From assembly GCA_004296775.1 (NCBI GenBank), contig RHGE01000026.1, positions 1 through 64,000 on the forward strand: 64,000 nucleotides of DNA, read 5' to 3'. A model generated the notes under the pieces. The model was not told where the DNA came from. It was given only the letters and a program-made list of their open reading frames with translations, and did no database searches. The stretch's first letter is position 1; every line of letters begins with the position of its first letter. This stretch comes from Marinilabiliaceae bacterium JC017. Lineage in GTDB: Bacteria > Bacteroidota > Bacteroidia > Bacteroidales > Marinilabiliaceae. This document shows, piece by piece, positions 40,780 to 48,414 of this stretch. Both the position numbers and the translations under genes were made by a program.

Positions 40780-42563
40780 TGAAATTCACCCTCATACAAC
40801 CAGAAAATGTAATGTTCGTTGGCCGGGACCAGCGCGTGAAAGCCACCCTGGTGATGGAAAACATGGACATCGCCGATTATAAATCATCGCTCCGGCTTAA
40901 TCTCTATGTAAACATTCCCGTTTTGGGCAAAGAGATAAAGAAAAGCCTGGTGCCCGTCCAGGTCGATGACAAATACCAGGCAACTTTCGATTTTAATAAT
41001 GTTTTATGGAGCGAGATGCAGGACATCGTGGACAACCTGGAGGAAGATCCCTTTTCTTTCCCCGGTGATCCGGACGCCACCATAGTGTCTTACCCTAACC
41101 GGGTAATGACATTTTTCTGGAATTGGTCGGTAAGCTATGTTAATACCACCGACGAGATGGTGGAAGCAGAAAAAAGCAACAACGCTACCGACGATTCCCT
41201 CCGGCGCGTTTGCCTGTTGGGAGGTCTTTCCCGCGTGGTGCAGGCCTACTGGCATAAAGAGGATATTGATCTGGAGAAATGGATCGACAACGACGGCAAC
41301 GAAAGACACTGGTTAAGTTGGATTCCCAATAACCTACCGGTGCATCCCCGGCAACCGGTCCGGCTATGGTTCTATAACCACAACCACATGCGCAGCATAC
41401 GGTTAAAGGTAAAAACCTCCTTCACCGATGGCACCGAAAGCAATGTAACCGACTGCGGATCCATGGGCGAAAGCCAAGGCCTGTTTGAAGTGTGTTGCGG
41501 GCCGTTCGAATTACGTCTCCCTACCATCGACATATCAAAAACCGTAGCCAGTTATCAGGTGTGGCTGGAAGAAGATAACAGCGTGGTACCCCCGGAAACC
41601 TTCGAGCGGTACACCTTTAAAGGTCCGTCGCATGGTTCTCTAGGTACTTTCGCCCGTTTCCTTTTGCCAGAGAACACCGGGAAATTACATTGTAGTTTCA
41701 AAGTCCGCCTTCATGCCGGAACCGTTCCCCAGGAAGGCATGGTTATTTATCCCGGTACCACAACAGAAACGGGTTTTAATCCTGACCGTTTTTCCCCGAA
41801 GGTGAATGTTTCTTTAACCGGCGAATTCCAGCACGTTACCATACCCCTAACACCGGAAACCGTAACTTACAACAAACTAACCTTAGCGTTCACATCAGAC
41901 GCCCCCGATGCGGACAACTACACCATCCCCGCCGGGACGGTAATCGACATTAAGGATCTGAAAGTTTTCGACGAAAACGACAAGCCGGTAACATACTCTA
42001 TCGATGCACAGGACTATTACAACGAAGCGCATGAAACGATAACTGTTTCCAATTCGGATACACCCCGAAAGACCGAAACCAAAACTTTCGTAATCGACTC
42101 AAGCTCCTATGAGCGTAACGATGTATTATTTTTCCGCACATCATTGGGCGTACATGAAGTCCTCTGGTGTCACGGCCGCCGCAGTGAAAACAGGGATATT
42201 GACCTGAAAGAAAGCATTCGGCCATTAACCATCCCCTCACTCACACGGGGGACCATCCGCGCCGGCCGGGGGAATATAGAACAAGGATATGAGATGAACA
42301 CCGGGTGGTATCCTAAGCCCATGCGCCATTACCTGGCAGACTTTGTAAGCGCCGGTGAAACAGTGTTACCGGTAGGTTTTTTCATGCTGCCAGGCATTAT
42401 CGAAAAAGGAAAATATAAATTCGGGGAAGATGGAGAGGATCTGTTTTCGCTTGCCTTCAAGCTCAAGATCGCACACACCGAAAGTCACTTTTCTCCTGTG
42501 CCCGATCTCCCAAGTCCCTGGGGCGATTTCAATAACGACTTTAACGAAGACTTCTTTATATAA
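40779..42563 (+). CDS. tail or baseplate protein, 594 residues
   Basis: Not recognised by motif. Beta-rich throughout; residues 265-405 have the layout of a carbohydrate-binding-like jelly roll (TFKGPSHGSLGTFARFLLPE, VTYNKLTLAFTSDA). Its C-terminal 90 residues are likely the attachment part. It lies between the holin-like gene and a large baseplate-type gene. Confidence 0.55.
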   Translation: MKFTLIQPENVMFVGRDQRVKATLVMENMDIADYKSSLRLNLYVNIPVLGKEIKKSLVPVQVDDKYQATFDFNNVLWSEMQDIVDNLEEDPFSFPGDPDATIVSYPNRVMTFFWNWSVSYVNTTDEMVEAEKSNNATDDSLRRVCLLGGLSRVVQAYWHKEDIDLEKWIDNDGNERHWLSWIPNNLPVHPRQPVRLWFYNHNHMRSIRLKVKTSFTDGTESNVTDCGSMGESQGLFEVCCGPFELRLPTIDISKTVASYQVWLEEDNSVVPPETFERYTFKGPSHGSLGTFARFLLPENTGKLHCSFKVRLHAGTVPQEGMVIYPGTTTETGFNPDRFSPKVNVSLTGEFQHVTIPLTPETVTYNKLTLAFTSDAPDADNYTIPAGTVIDIKDLKVFDENDKPVTYSIDAQDYYNEAHETITVSNSDTPRKTETKTFVIDSSSYERNDVLFFRTSLGVHEVLWCHGRRSENRDIDLKESIRPLTIPSLTRGTIRAGRGNIEQGYEMNTGWYPKPMRHYLADFVSAGETVLPVGFFMLPGIIEKGKYKFGEDGEDLFSLAFKLKIAHTESHFSPVPDLPSPWGDFNNDFNEDFFI

Positions 42564-42568
42564 TCAAC

Positions 42569-44704
42569 ATGCTCAAGCTCTACATAAATAACCGCCTGGC
42601 CACCCTGCCCGATAAATGCCGGATCCCGTTAAAAATCAAGAACCCGGCGTTTAACAAAGCAGGGACGTTTAGTTATACCTTTCGTCTGCCCAAAGAAACC
42701 AACCGGGCGATTCTGCAACATGCCGACGAAGAGGATAACCTGCAGGTTATTACCCATAAATTTCAATTGTGGTTAGGCAGTGAAAAGTTTATGGAGGGCG
42801 AATGTGTGATAAAAAATACTGCTTCTGCTTTCGAATGTTACCTGAAATCAGGTAAAAGCAGCGTAGCTTCGGTGTTAAAAGAAAGTTATCTGGATGAACA
42901 GATAAACGGCCAGGAATGGGGGCAGAACCCTGACGGATTAACCGGCCTGAATACTTCTGTCCAAAGCGCTTTCCCTGGTTGCAACTTTGTTGTTGCACCC
43001 ATCAAAACCGATAAAAAAATTATTAACGAATGGGATCCGAACAGTAACGTCTTAGCCTCCACAAAAGAAGACGATGTCACCCCATTTGTATACATTCGAT
43101 ACTTAATAAACCGCATAACCCAGGGACTTGGCTTACTGAAAACACGCGACGATTTTAGCCTGTATAACGACTTCAATCGTCTGTGTCTTATTTCTCCCCG
43201 GATAGAAATCTACAAAGACAAATTCACCTTTTATAAGCATTGGATGCCCCACATAACGGCCGCTGACCTGGTTAATGATCTGCGTGATCGCTTTAACATT
43301 GTGGCCTTTTTCAATCCGCTTATGAACGAAGTAGAATATGTCAACTTTGATGCGGTATTTTCAGCGCCCGTAATCGACTGGACCAATAAATTCATCCGGG
43401 ATGAAGATATCCCGGCTAAAGAGGAGGGCGGGGTTAATTTCGAAAATGATGGAGAGGATGAAGACATGCTGTCTCCGGAAAAAATCGAGGAATCCTACGA
43501 ACTGGTTACGGTTCCAACTTATTCAGGCATTAAGGAGGCAACGGGGCATACGTTTAAGGTAACAGACATTAACCGTTATTTTAAGCGACAAACAGAGGAA
43601 TCTGACAGTGACATGACGAAAGTTCGTTACGTGGATACCGGTGCTTTTCTTACGCATTATTATAACCTTATAGACAACCCCGATGACGCAACCGATGTGC
43701 GCTCCTCCATCTCCCCGGCGGCCGGCGTTGAAGCGTTAGTCGCCAAATTCATCTTTGATGAGCAGGAGGGAAAACTGAAGGATAATGTTTCTGTATATAA
43801 TGTAGAATTAAAAGCCGACCAGTCCGGAGATGTAGAATTACAGGTGAAAGTAAGCCTGTGGAATCGTAAGACGTCCACAATTGAACATGTGCTTGGCGAA
43901 AAAACACAAACCATTAACCACACCGATTACCGCCTGTACGATTTCATTGTAGACATAAATGAAAGTCTTGCCTGGTCTCATTACCTGAATAAAAATGGGG
44001 ATTACCTGTCTGGCACTTACCTGGTGGTGGAATTTAAGAGTTACCACCCTACTGCTGCCCGGTCTGTTTCTATGCGTTTTGGGTATGTAGAGAGTGTTCC
44101 GGTGCCGGTTATGCCGTACACCCTGGTTATTGCCGACAATCATAAAATCAGGGTGTCCGAAATGGGAGCTATCGGCAACTACACAAAGGGATCCGCCGAA
44201 AAACCACAGGAATACAAACCCAAAAGCAAGATTCCGTTTAACACTACCGATCGCTGCAGCGGCTTTGCATTTCAAATGCCTGATGTGGATCCGGAGGCGA
44301 AAAAACAACAGAAAGACTTTGCCTACTCCATCTACCGCGGTATGATCACCGACGAAGTGAAGGGAGAAAAGAACGCCCCCTATTGCAATTTCGACAGCTT
44401 GGACATGAACATGGGCTACTATCAAAGCCGGCTCACGTATGGAGACACCCCCGATCTGTCACTCCGCTGGCATGGCAGCGACGGACTTATACAAAAGCTA
44501 TGGCAAAAAACCGTGGCCTGGATCCTCCACACCCGCCGGCCGGTGCGAAAGGTTTTTCAACTATCCGTTCACGACCTGCTGCAGGTGAAAATGTGGTACC
44601 GCATTCAGGTAGATAATCAATTCTACCTGGTTAACACCATTAGTGTATCGGTAGATGAAAAGAGCCAGTTAGCTGAATCCACCGTGGATATGTACACCCT
44701 TTAA
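42569..44704 (+). CDS. large tail or baseplate hub-type protein, 711 residues
   Basis: Starts LKLYINNRLATLPDKCRIPL, followed by NPAFNKAGTFSYTFRLP near residue 28. This is a beginning I associate with large tail proteins of Bacteroidota phages; the match is by impression. The body is beta-rich with a central acidic loop. As the last big structural gene before the lysis cassette it is a baseplate hub or tail tip candidate. Confidence 0.55.
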   Translation: MLKLYINNRLATLPDKCRIPLKIKNPAFNKAGTFSYTFRLPKETNRAILQHADEEDNLQVITHKFQLWLGSEKFMEGECVIKNTASAFECYLKSGKSSVASVLKESYLDEQINGQEWGQNPDGLTGLNTSVQSAFPGCNFVVAPIKTDKKIINEWDPNSNVLASTKEDDVTPFVYIRYLINRITQGLGLLKTRDDFSLYNDFNRLCLISPRIEIYKDKFTFYKHWMPHITAADLVNDLRDRFNIVAFFNPLMNEVEYVNFDAVFSAPVIDWTNKFIRDEDIPAKEEGGVNFENDGEDEDMLSPEKIEESYELVTVPTYSGIKEATGHTFKVTDINRYFKRQTEESDSDMTKVRYVDTGAFLTHYYNLIDNPDDATDVRSSISPAAGVEALVAKFIFDEQEGKLKDNVSVYNVELKADQSGDVELQVKVSLWNRKTSTIEHVLGEKTQTINHTDYRLYDFIVDINESLAWSHYLNKNGDYLSGTYLVVEFKSYHPTAARSVSMRFGYVESVPVPVMPYTLVIADNHKIRVSEMGAIGNYTKGSAEKPQEYKPKSKIPFNTTDRCSGFAFQMPDVDPEAKKQQKDFAYSIYRGMITDEVKGEKNAPYCNFDSLDMNMGYYQSRLTYGDTPDLSLRWHGSDGLIQKLWQKTVAWILHTRRPVRKVFQLSVHDLLQVKMWYRIQVDNQFYLVNTISVSVDEKSQLAESTVDMYTL

Positions 44705-44722
44705 TTGTCCTTTATCCCCGCC
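44705..44722 (+). promoter_or_regulatory. GTCCTTT late-gene motif, copy 6
   Basis: TTGTCCTTTATCCCCGCC immediately after the baseplate gene and before the lysis cassette (CGCTCTATGCATC follows). Confidence 0.45.
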
Positions 44723-44760
44723 AACGCTCTATGCATCTTGCCTTCATAAATGGAGTCAGG

Positions 44761-45159
44761 ATGAATAATATAGTAACAACACTTATAAAAATCGGGGCCT
44801 CACTGCTGTTCTACTTCGCCCCGGTCGCTTCCATCGTCTACGCGGTTATCGCGTTGTGGGCCATTGACTGGATCACCGGCGTGTGGCGGTCACGCCTGGC
44901 CGGACGAAGCTTTACCAGTTACCGCCTCCGAAAGTCGGTAAATAAGATCTCCGGGTATATCATCGCCATTATTTCGGCTCACATTCTTAATCAGGCGCTC
45001 CTGGCCAATGCGCTCAACTTGCCATCCATCGTGGCCGCCTACATCGGTATAACCGAGGTCACCTCCATCTACGAAAACCTGAGTGACATAACCGGCAAAA
45101 AGCTCCTGAAAGACATTGCGACAGATCTCTCTAATCATATAAAAAACAAAATGAAATGA
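44761..45159 (+). CDS. holin of the phage lysis cassette
   Basis: 132 residues from the ATG at 44761, which follows GGAGTCAGG; an ATG at 44731 is the longer option. It has several hydrophobic segments (LIKIGASLLFYFAPVASIVYA near residue 8, ALWAIDWITGVW near 32, IIAIISAHILNQALL near 70). The DWITGVWRSR motif is typical of the Phage_holin_4 (toxin secretion/phage lysis holin) family. It overlaps the amidase gene by ATGA, the standard holin-endolysin order. Confidence 0.8.
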   Translation: MNNIVTTLIKIGASLLFYFAPVASIVYAVIALWAIDWITGVWRSRLAGRSFTSYRLRKSVNKISGYIIAIISAHILNQALLANALNLPSIVAAYIGITEVTSIYENLSDITGKKLLKDIATDLSNHIKNKMK

Positions 45160-45605
45160 AAGTAATTATTCATTGTAGCGACAGCACATTTGGGAATGCT
45201 GCTCTTATCGATTATTGGCACCGCAATCGGCCAAAACCGTTTCGGATGATCGGTTATCACCTTGTTATTTTAAACGGATGGATTGATTCAAAACATTACC
45301 ACAACCGCTTTAACGGGCATGTGGAAACAGGCCGCCCATTTGACGATAACAAGCAAATTGACACATCGGAATGGGGAGCGCACACGAAAGGGCAAAACAG
45401 TCGATCTATTGGCATTTGCCTCATTGGCGAAAGTGCCCAATTCAGCAGGAGGCAATTAAGTGCACTTGCTTGTGAATTAGCTGAACTAAAAAAACAGTTT
45501 GGCAAGATTGAAATCAGTCAGCACTCCGATCATGATCCTAATAAGCCTTTTTGCGCCGGATTAACGGAAGAGCAAATGACCGAACTACGGAATTTTATTA
45601 GTTAA
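45156..45605 (+). CDS. endolysin: N-acetylmuramoyl-L-alanine amidase
   Basis: 149 residues of the Amidase_2/PGRP fold. It begins VIIHCSDSTFGNAALIDYWH, with the first zinc His at residue 6. GYHLVI near 34 holds a second conserved His, and the ISQHSDHDPNKPFCAG block near 122 supplies the third zinc ligands His and Cys. It cuts the bond between MurNAc and L-Ala in peptidoglycan. There is no signal peptide, so it depends on the holin. Confidence 0.9.
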   Translation: MKVIIHCSDSTFGNAALIDYWHRNRPKPFRMIGYHLVILNGWIDSKHYHNRFNGHVETGRPFDDNKQIDTSEWGAHTKGQNSRSIGICLIGESAQFSRRQLSALACELAELKKQFGKIEISQHSDHDPNKPFCAGLTEEQMTELRNFIS

Positions 45606-45622
45606 CCTTTAATATTATTTAA

Positions 45623-46021
45623 ATGAAAAAGTACATTCTTTTCGCATTCACCATGCTGTTCGCCTGGTTGCTTCCGTTAACAGCCTTTTGCCAGGCACCT
45701 GACATCCCGGGCGACCAGGAAATAAACCTGCAGGTTTATTTCGTAAGCCTCGCCGCTTTCTCCGGCATAATTGTGCCGGTAACCAGTTTTGTGAATAAAT
45801 GGATCCGCCTCACCGGCGCCTGGAAACAGGTATTAAGCTGGGTAGTGTCTATTGCATTAGGTTTTGCCGCCTGGTTCCTTAACCTGGGCATCTTTGCCGA
45901 TATTATGTGGTACTGGTGCTTGCTATATAGTGTGGTAGCGGCACTCGTTGCAAACGGCATTTTTGATATCAGAATGGTCCAGGCAATATTAAAATTGCTT
46001 AAGCTGGAGACCAGGAATTAA
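45623..46021 (+). CDS. membrane protein of the lysis cassette, signal peptide and three TM segments
   Basis: 132 residues. A signal-like start (KKYILFAFTMLFAWLLPLTAFC) is followed by segments near 38-55 (VYFVSLAAFSGIIVPVTSFV), 68-90 (LSWVVSIALGFAAWFLNLGI) and 95-115. It may be a second holin, a spanin-like or an antiholin protein. Its place directly after the endolysin supports a lysis role. Confidence 0.6.
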   Translation: MKKYILFAFTMLFAWLLPLTAFCQAPDIPGDQEINLQVYFVSLAAFSGIIVPVTSFVNKWIRLTGAWKQVLSWVVSIALGFAAWFLNLGIFADIMWYWCLLYSVVAALVANGIFDIRMVQAILKLLKLETRN

Positions 46022-46042
46022 TAACCATATGCTACAAAACAT

Positions 46043-46075
46043 AAACCCCAAGCGGTAAGCGCTTGGGGTTTTTTG
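46043..46075. terminator. terminator at the end of the late operon
   Basis: AAACCCCAAGC / GCTTGGGGTTT with a 7-nt loop and a run of Ts, 22 bases after the last lysis gene. Confidence 0.9.
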
Positions 46076-46112
46076 TTAAGTTTGGGGGATGTCTAATCTA
46101 AATTAGAAAATT

Positions 46113-46499
46113 ATGGATAGAGAACTCCTCGAAATGTTAACAATAGTACAGAGTATCATCTCTGTTATTGTTTTGATTGTCTTCTTTGTAATGGCAAAAA
46201 ATGTAAGTGCATTAAAGAAACATCTTACCCCTGACATGTCGTATTCCAAACTGCTTTTATTGGCCAAAAAAGAAGCTTTTAAAGGCAATATTGGAAAAGC
46301 ATCCGACCTTCACCATGAAGCTGCCTACAAGATCATATACCATTCCGACATGGCCTTTAATACAAAAGCCAAAGAAGTTGCAGAAAGAGCAAGAGATATA
46401 AGCGATATAGGCGGCAACGTTTCAAAAAGCCTGATTGATTATATTGAAAAACATCCGGTTAAAGAGGTTGAAGGAAAAACAAACAACTGGTATTCCTAG
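46113..46499 (+). CDS. single-pass membrane protein, 128 residues
   Basis: Not recognised. One hydrophobic segment near residues 11-29 (IVQSIISVIVLIVFFVMAK) is followed by a soluble helical domain with TPR-like spacing (LLLLAKKEAFKGNIGKASDL). It has its own place after the late terminator, so it may be expressed from the prophage, for example as a superinfection-exclusion protein. Confidence 0.55.
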   Translation: MDRELLEMLTIVQSIISVIVLIVFFVMAKNVSALKKHLTPDMSYSKLLLLAKKEAFKGNIGKASDLHHEAAYKIIYHSDMAFNTKAKEVAERARDISDIGGNVSKSLIDYIEKHPVKEVEGKTNNWYS

Positions 46500-46510
46500 T
46501 ATGAAGTTTT

Positions 46511-46645
46511 TTATAAAACAAACCACCCCACTAATAGAACCAAAATAAGAAAGAAGTAGAACACAATCATCTGAAACGTAGATAGAGTTTTAGCTTCAGG
46601 ATATATGAGTTGTATAAATGCCTCAAAGTATTCTCTTATATTCAT
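46511..46645 (-). CDS. 44-residue membrane peptide
   Basis: The minus-strand frame from ATG 46645 gives MNIREYFEAFIQLIYPEAK, then a single hydrophobic helix (MIVFYFFLILVLLVGWFVL) to the stop. It lies between two convergent or divergent neighbours in otherwise empty sequence, and its composition is that of a real small membrane peptide: charged start, amphipathic helix, then a TM helix. It could be toxin-like or an exclusion peptide. Function unknown. Confidence 0.5.
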   Translation of the reverse strand: MNIREYFEAFIQLIYPEAKTLSTFQMIVFYFFLILVLLVGWFVL

Positions 46646-46687
46646 TTTTATATAAAAAATATTCCTTTATCCTCAAAATGGCAACAA

Positions 46688-46720
46688 AAAACCCCGCTAC
46701 TTGGCGGGGTTTTGTTTTTT
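46688..46720. terminator. terminator behind the small leftward HTH-like gene
   Basis: AACCCCGC / GCGGGGTT with a 6-nt loop and A and T runs on both sides. It overlaps the last codons and the stop of the leftward gene at 46697-46849. Confidence 0.8.
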
Positions 46721-46849
46721 CTCTTCTATATATTTTTTGAGTACGTATTCTATAAAGTTATTAGTTGATCTCATCTCTTTTTCTGCCTGTTTTTTTACTT
46801 CTTCCATTAATTCGGAATCTAATTTTAAACTGAAAGGTGTTTTTGCCAT
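46697..46849 (-). CDS. ribbon-helix-helix (Arc/CopG-type) DNA-binding protein, 50 residues
   Basis: The minus-strand frame from ATG 46849 reads MAKTPFSLKLDSELMEEVKKQ, then AEKEMRSTNNFIEYVLKKYI. This is the Arc/CopG pattern: a short N-terminal strand with alternating polar residues (FSLKLD), then a helix, a turn with STN, and a second helix. Such proteins dimerise and bind palindromic operators. It is divergent from the antirepressor gene at 47011 and is a natural candidate to control it, like Arc in phage P22. Confidence 0.75.
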   Translation of the reverse strand: MAKTPFSLKLDSELMEEVKKQAEKEMRSTNNFIEYVLKKYIEEKKQNPAK

Positions 46850-46976
46850 GATTTAGTCTTTTTAGTGTGCTGTAAAGATACACAATTAATGTATTCTAAT
46901 AAAATTACAATCATACCCATAAGGTATTATTGAGAATCTTTTATAATATCATATGGACACTAATTAGAAATTAATA

Positions 46977-46984
46977 TACATTTG
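46977..46984 (+). promoter_or_regulatory. promoter box of the antirepressor gene
   Basis: TACATTTG, a match to the Bacteroidota -7 element, 27 bases before the ATG at 47011. The 160-base space between the leftward RHH gene and this gene should also hold the RHH operator; a clear palindrome is not obvious. Confidence 0.55.
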
Positions 46985-47010
46985 TAAAGAAATCATTTAA
47001 ATATATCTTT

Positions 47011-47568
47011 ATGAAAACAGAATTAGTTACTTTTTACAAGTACATGTTACCGTGCGTAAAACTAGATAATGTGGTATGGGTTGCAATTAAGCCTATTTGT
47101 GATGCTATCGGTTTGGATAGTGATTGGCAAATGAAGTCAATTTCTGAGGACAAAATTTTGGGTGCTGAACGTGCTGAACACACCGTTCAGGTACCTAATT
47201 TTGATACAAAGAACAGAGCTGAACAAGGTGAAAATATTAATTTCAATCAGGGTCGCAAGATGATTTGTTTACCATTAGAGTTTATTCATGGTTGGTTATT
47301 TCAGGTAAAAATCACCAATACAATGAAAGAAGAAACAGAATTAAACCTTATTCGATTTAAGCGTGAATGCTATCGGGTTTTGTTTAAGCACTTCTTTGGT
47401 AACATGCGTAAACAAATTGAATCAAATACTACCGAAATAAAACTACTCGAAGAAATTAACCAGCTTAATGAAAACCAAGACGAGATTAAAGCAACCTTAA
47501 AAGAGAAAAAGAAACAGCTTGATGCAGTAAGAAAGGAACGGCTAAATAATTATCCAACTCTATTTTAA
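47011..47568 (+). CDS. P22-type phage antirepressor
   Basis: 185 residues. The N-terminal 120 match the P22 antirepressor N-terminal domain pattern: VWVAIKPICDAIGLDSDWQ near residue 25, KMICLPLEFIHGWLFQV near 85 and RFKRECYRVLFKHF near 115. The C-terminal 50 residues are a coiled coil. Antirepressors of this type bind and inactivate the lysogeny repressor. With the RHH gene transcribed divergently, the layout mimics the ant/arc/mnt immunity region of P22 and offers a way to induce this prophage without RecA. Confidence 0.8.
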   Translation: MKTELVTFYKYMLPCVKLDNVVWVAIKPICDAIGLDSDWQMKSISEDKILGAERAEHTVQVPNFDTKNRAEQGENINFNQGRKMICLPLEFIHGWLFQVKITNTMKEETELNLIRFKRECYRVLFKHFFGNMRKQIESNTTEIKLLEEINQLNENQDEIKATLKEKKKQLDAVRKERLNNYPTLF

Positions 47569-47644
47569 ATAAAGTCCCCCGGTTCAAACAGTGCTACCAA
47601 CACCTAACCGGGGGAAATTTTTAACATTATAATATCACAAAAAT

Positions 47645-47845
47645 ATGAAAAAGAGTAAAAAAGATGTAACACAAGAGCAAATTAACCTTATAATGCTCGA
47701 TTTAAAGGATGACTTCTCAGACCTTTCAATAGAAGAGTTTGTGAGCAATAAACAAAAGAGAGCTTTGCGTCTTAGAATATATGGTCGGATGATGAAACTT
47801 ACACGCATGGCTAAACAATTACTGCAGGAAGGAGGTGCAGCATGA
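47645..47845 (+). CDS. small basic protein, 66 residues
   Basis: Not recognised. Helical and Lys/Arg-rich. It ends in an AAGGAGGTGCAGC ribosome site and overlaps the next start (CATGA). Confidence 0.5.
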   Translation: MKKSKKDVTQEQINLIMLDLKDDFSDLSIEEFVSNKQKRALRLRIYGRMMKLTRMAKQLLQEGGAA

Positions 47846-48048
47846 TTACCATTCCAATTACACAAGGTATAGCAAATACTGTATCTACCCTTGAGGATAA
47901 AAACATCAGCATGGAGCTTTTAAAGCGAATTGAAAGTGATGGTTGTACCCTGTTTATAGAAGACACTACTTTTCAAGAAATACAGCGTTTGAGAAAGTTT
48001 CTTTTTAATATTGAGTCAAGCTTCTATAATTCTCAGGTGGACAGATAA
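47842..48048 (+). CDS. small protein, 68 residues, related to the next gene
   Basis: Not recognised. LLKRIESDGCTLFIEDTTFQ and EIQRLRKFLFNIES match EIRKMIETDGVSIIISAQNR and KLKKLKKLLDQLEQ in the protein at 48253, so the two are paralogues. It is coupled to the gene before. Confidence 0.55.
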   Translation: MITIPITQGIANTVSTLEDKNISMELLKRIESDGCTLFIEDTTFQEIQRLRKFLFNIESSFYNSQVDR

Positions 48049-48067
48049 ATGAATTATATGATAGATG

Positions 48068-48100
48068 CAAAAGCCCTGGTTTTTAACCGGGGCTTTTTGT
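48068..48100 (+). terminator. terminator after the small-protein pair
   Basis: AAAAGCCCTGGTT / AACCGGGGCTTTT with a short loop and a T run. Confidence 0.8.
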
Positions 48101-48252
48101 TAATAAACGTTAAAGAAGTGTTGCAGATTCATCTATTCGTTATAAACTAGATGAGGAGGACGGGGCGCTCACCCTCCTTATTACGCCCGCCAAGATGTAT
48201 AAGAAAGAGCTTATTCGCCACCCCGTCCAAGGTCACCCTTAAAAAATTGGCG

Positions 48253-48414
48253 ATGAAATTATTATTTATGATCTTAAAATGTGATTTTCATGAAATACGT
48301 AAAATGATTGAAACAGATGGTGTTTCAATAATCATATCAGCACAAAACAGACATAAACTAAAAAAGTTAAAGAAGCTCCTTGATCAGTTAGAGCAAGGAG
48401 GGCATCTTCGTTAA
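48253..48414 (+). CDS. small protein, 53 residues, paralogue of the gene at 47842
   Basis: The ATG at 48253 is preferred to an upstream ATG at 48151, whose extra 34 residues (Arg/Pro/Ser-rich) look non-coding. The product MKLLFMILKCDFHEIRKM continues like the gene at 47842. Its 3' end overlaps the end of the convergent integrase gene by 27 bases. Confidence 0.5.
   Translation: MKLLFMILKCDFHEIRKMIETDGVSIIISAQNRHKLKKLKKLLDQLEQGGHLR

Noticed and set aside
48151-48252. Longer start for the small gene before the integrase
   Set aside because: The extra 34 residues are Arg/Pro/Ser-rich and unlike the paralogue at 47842, which aligns from the ATG at 48253.
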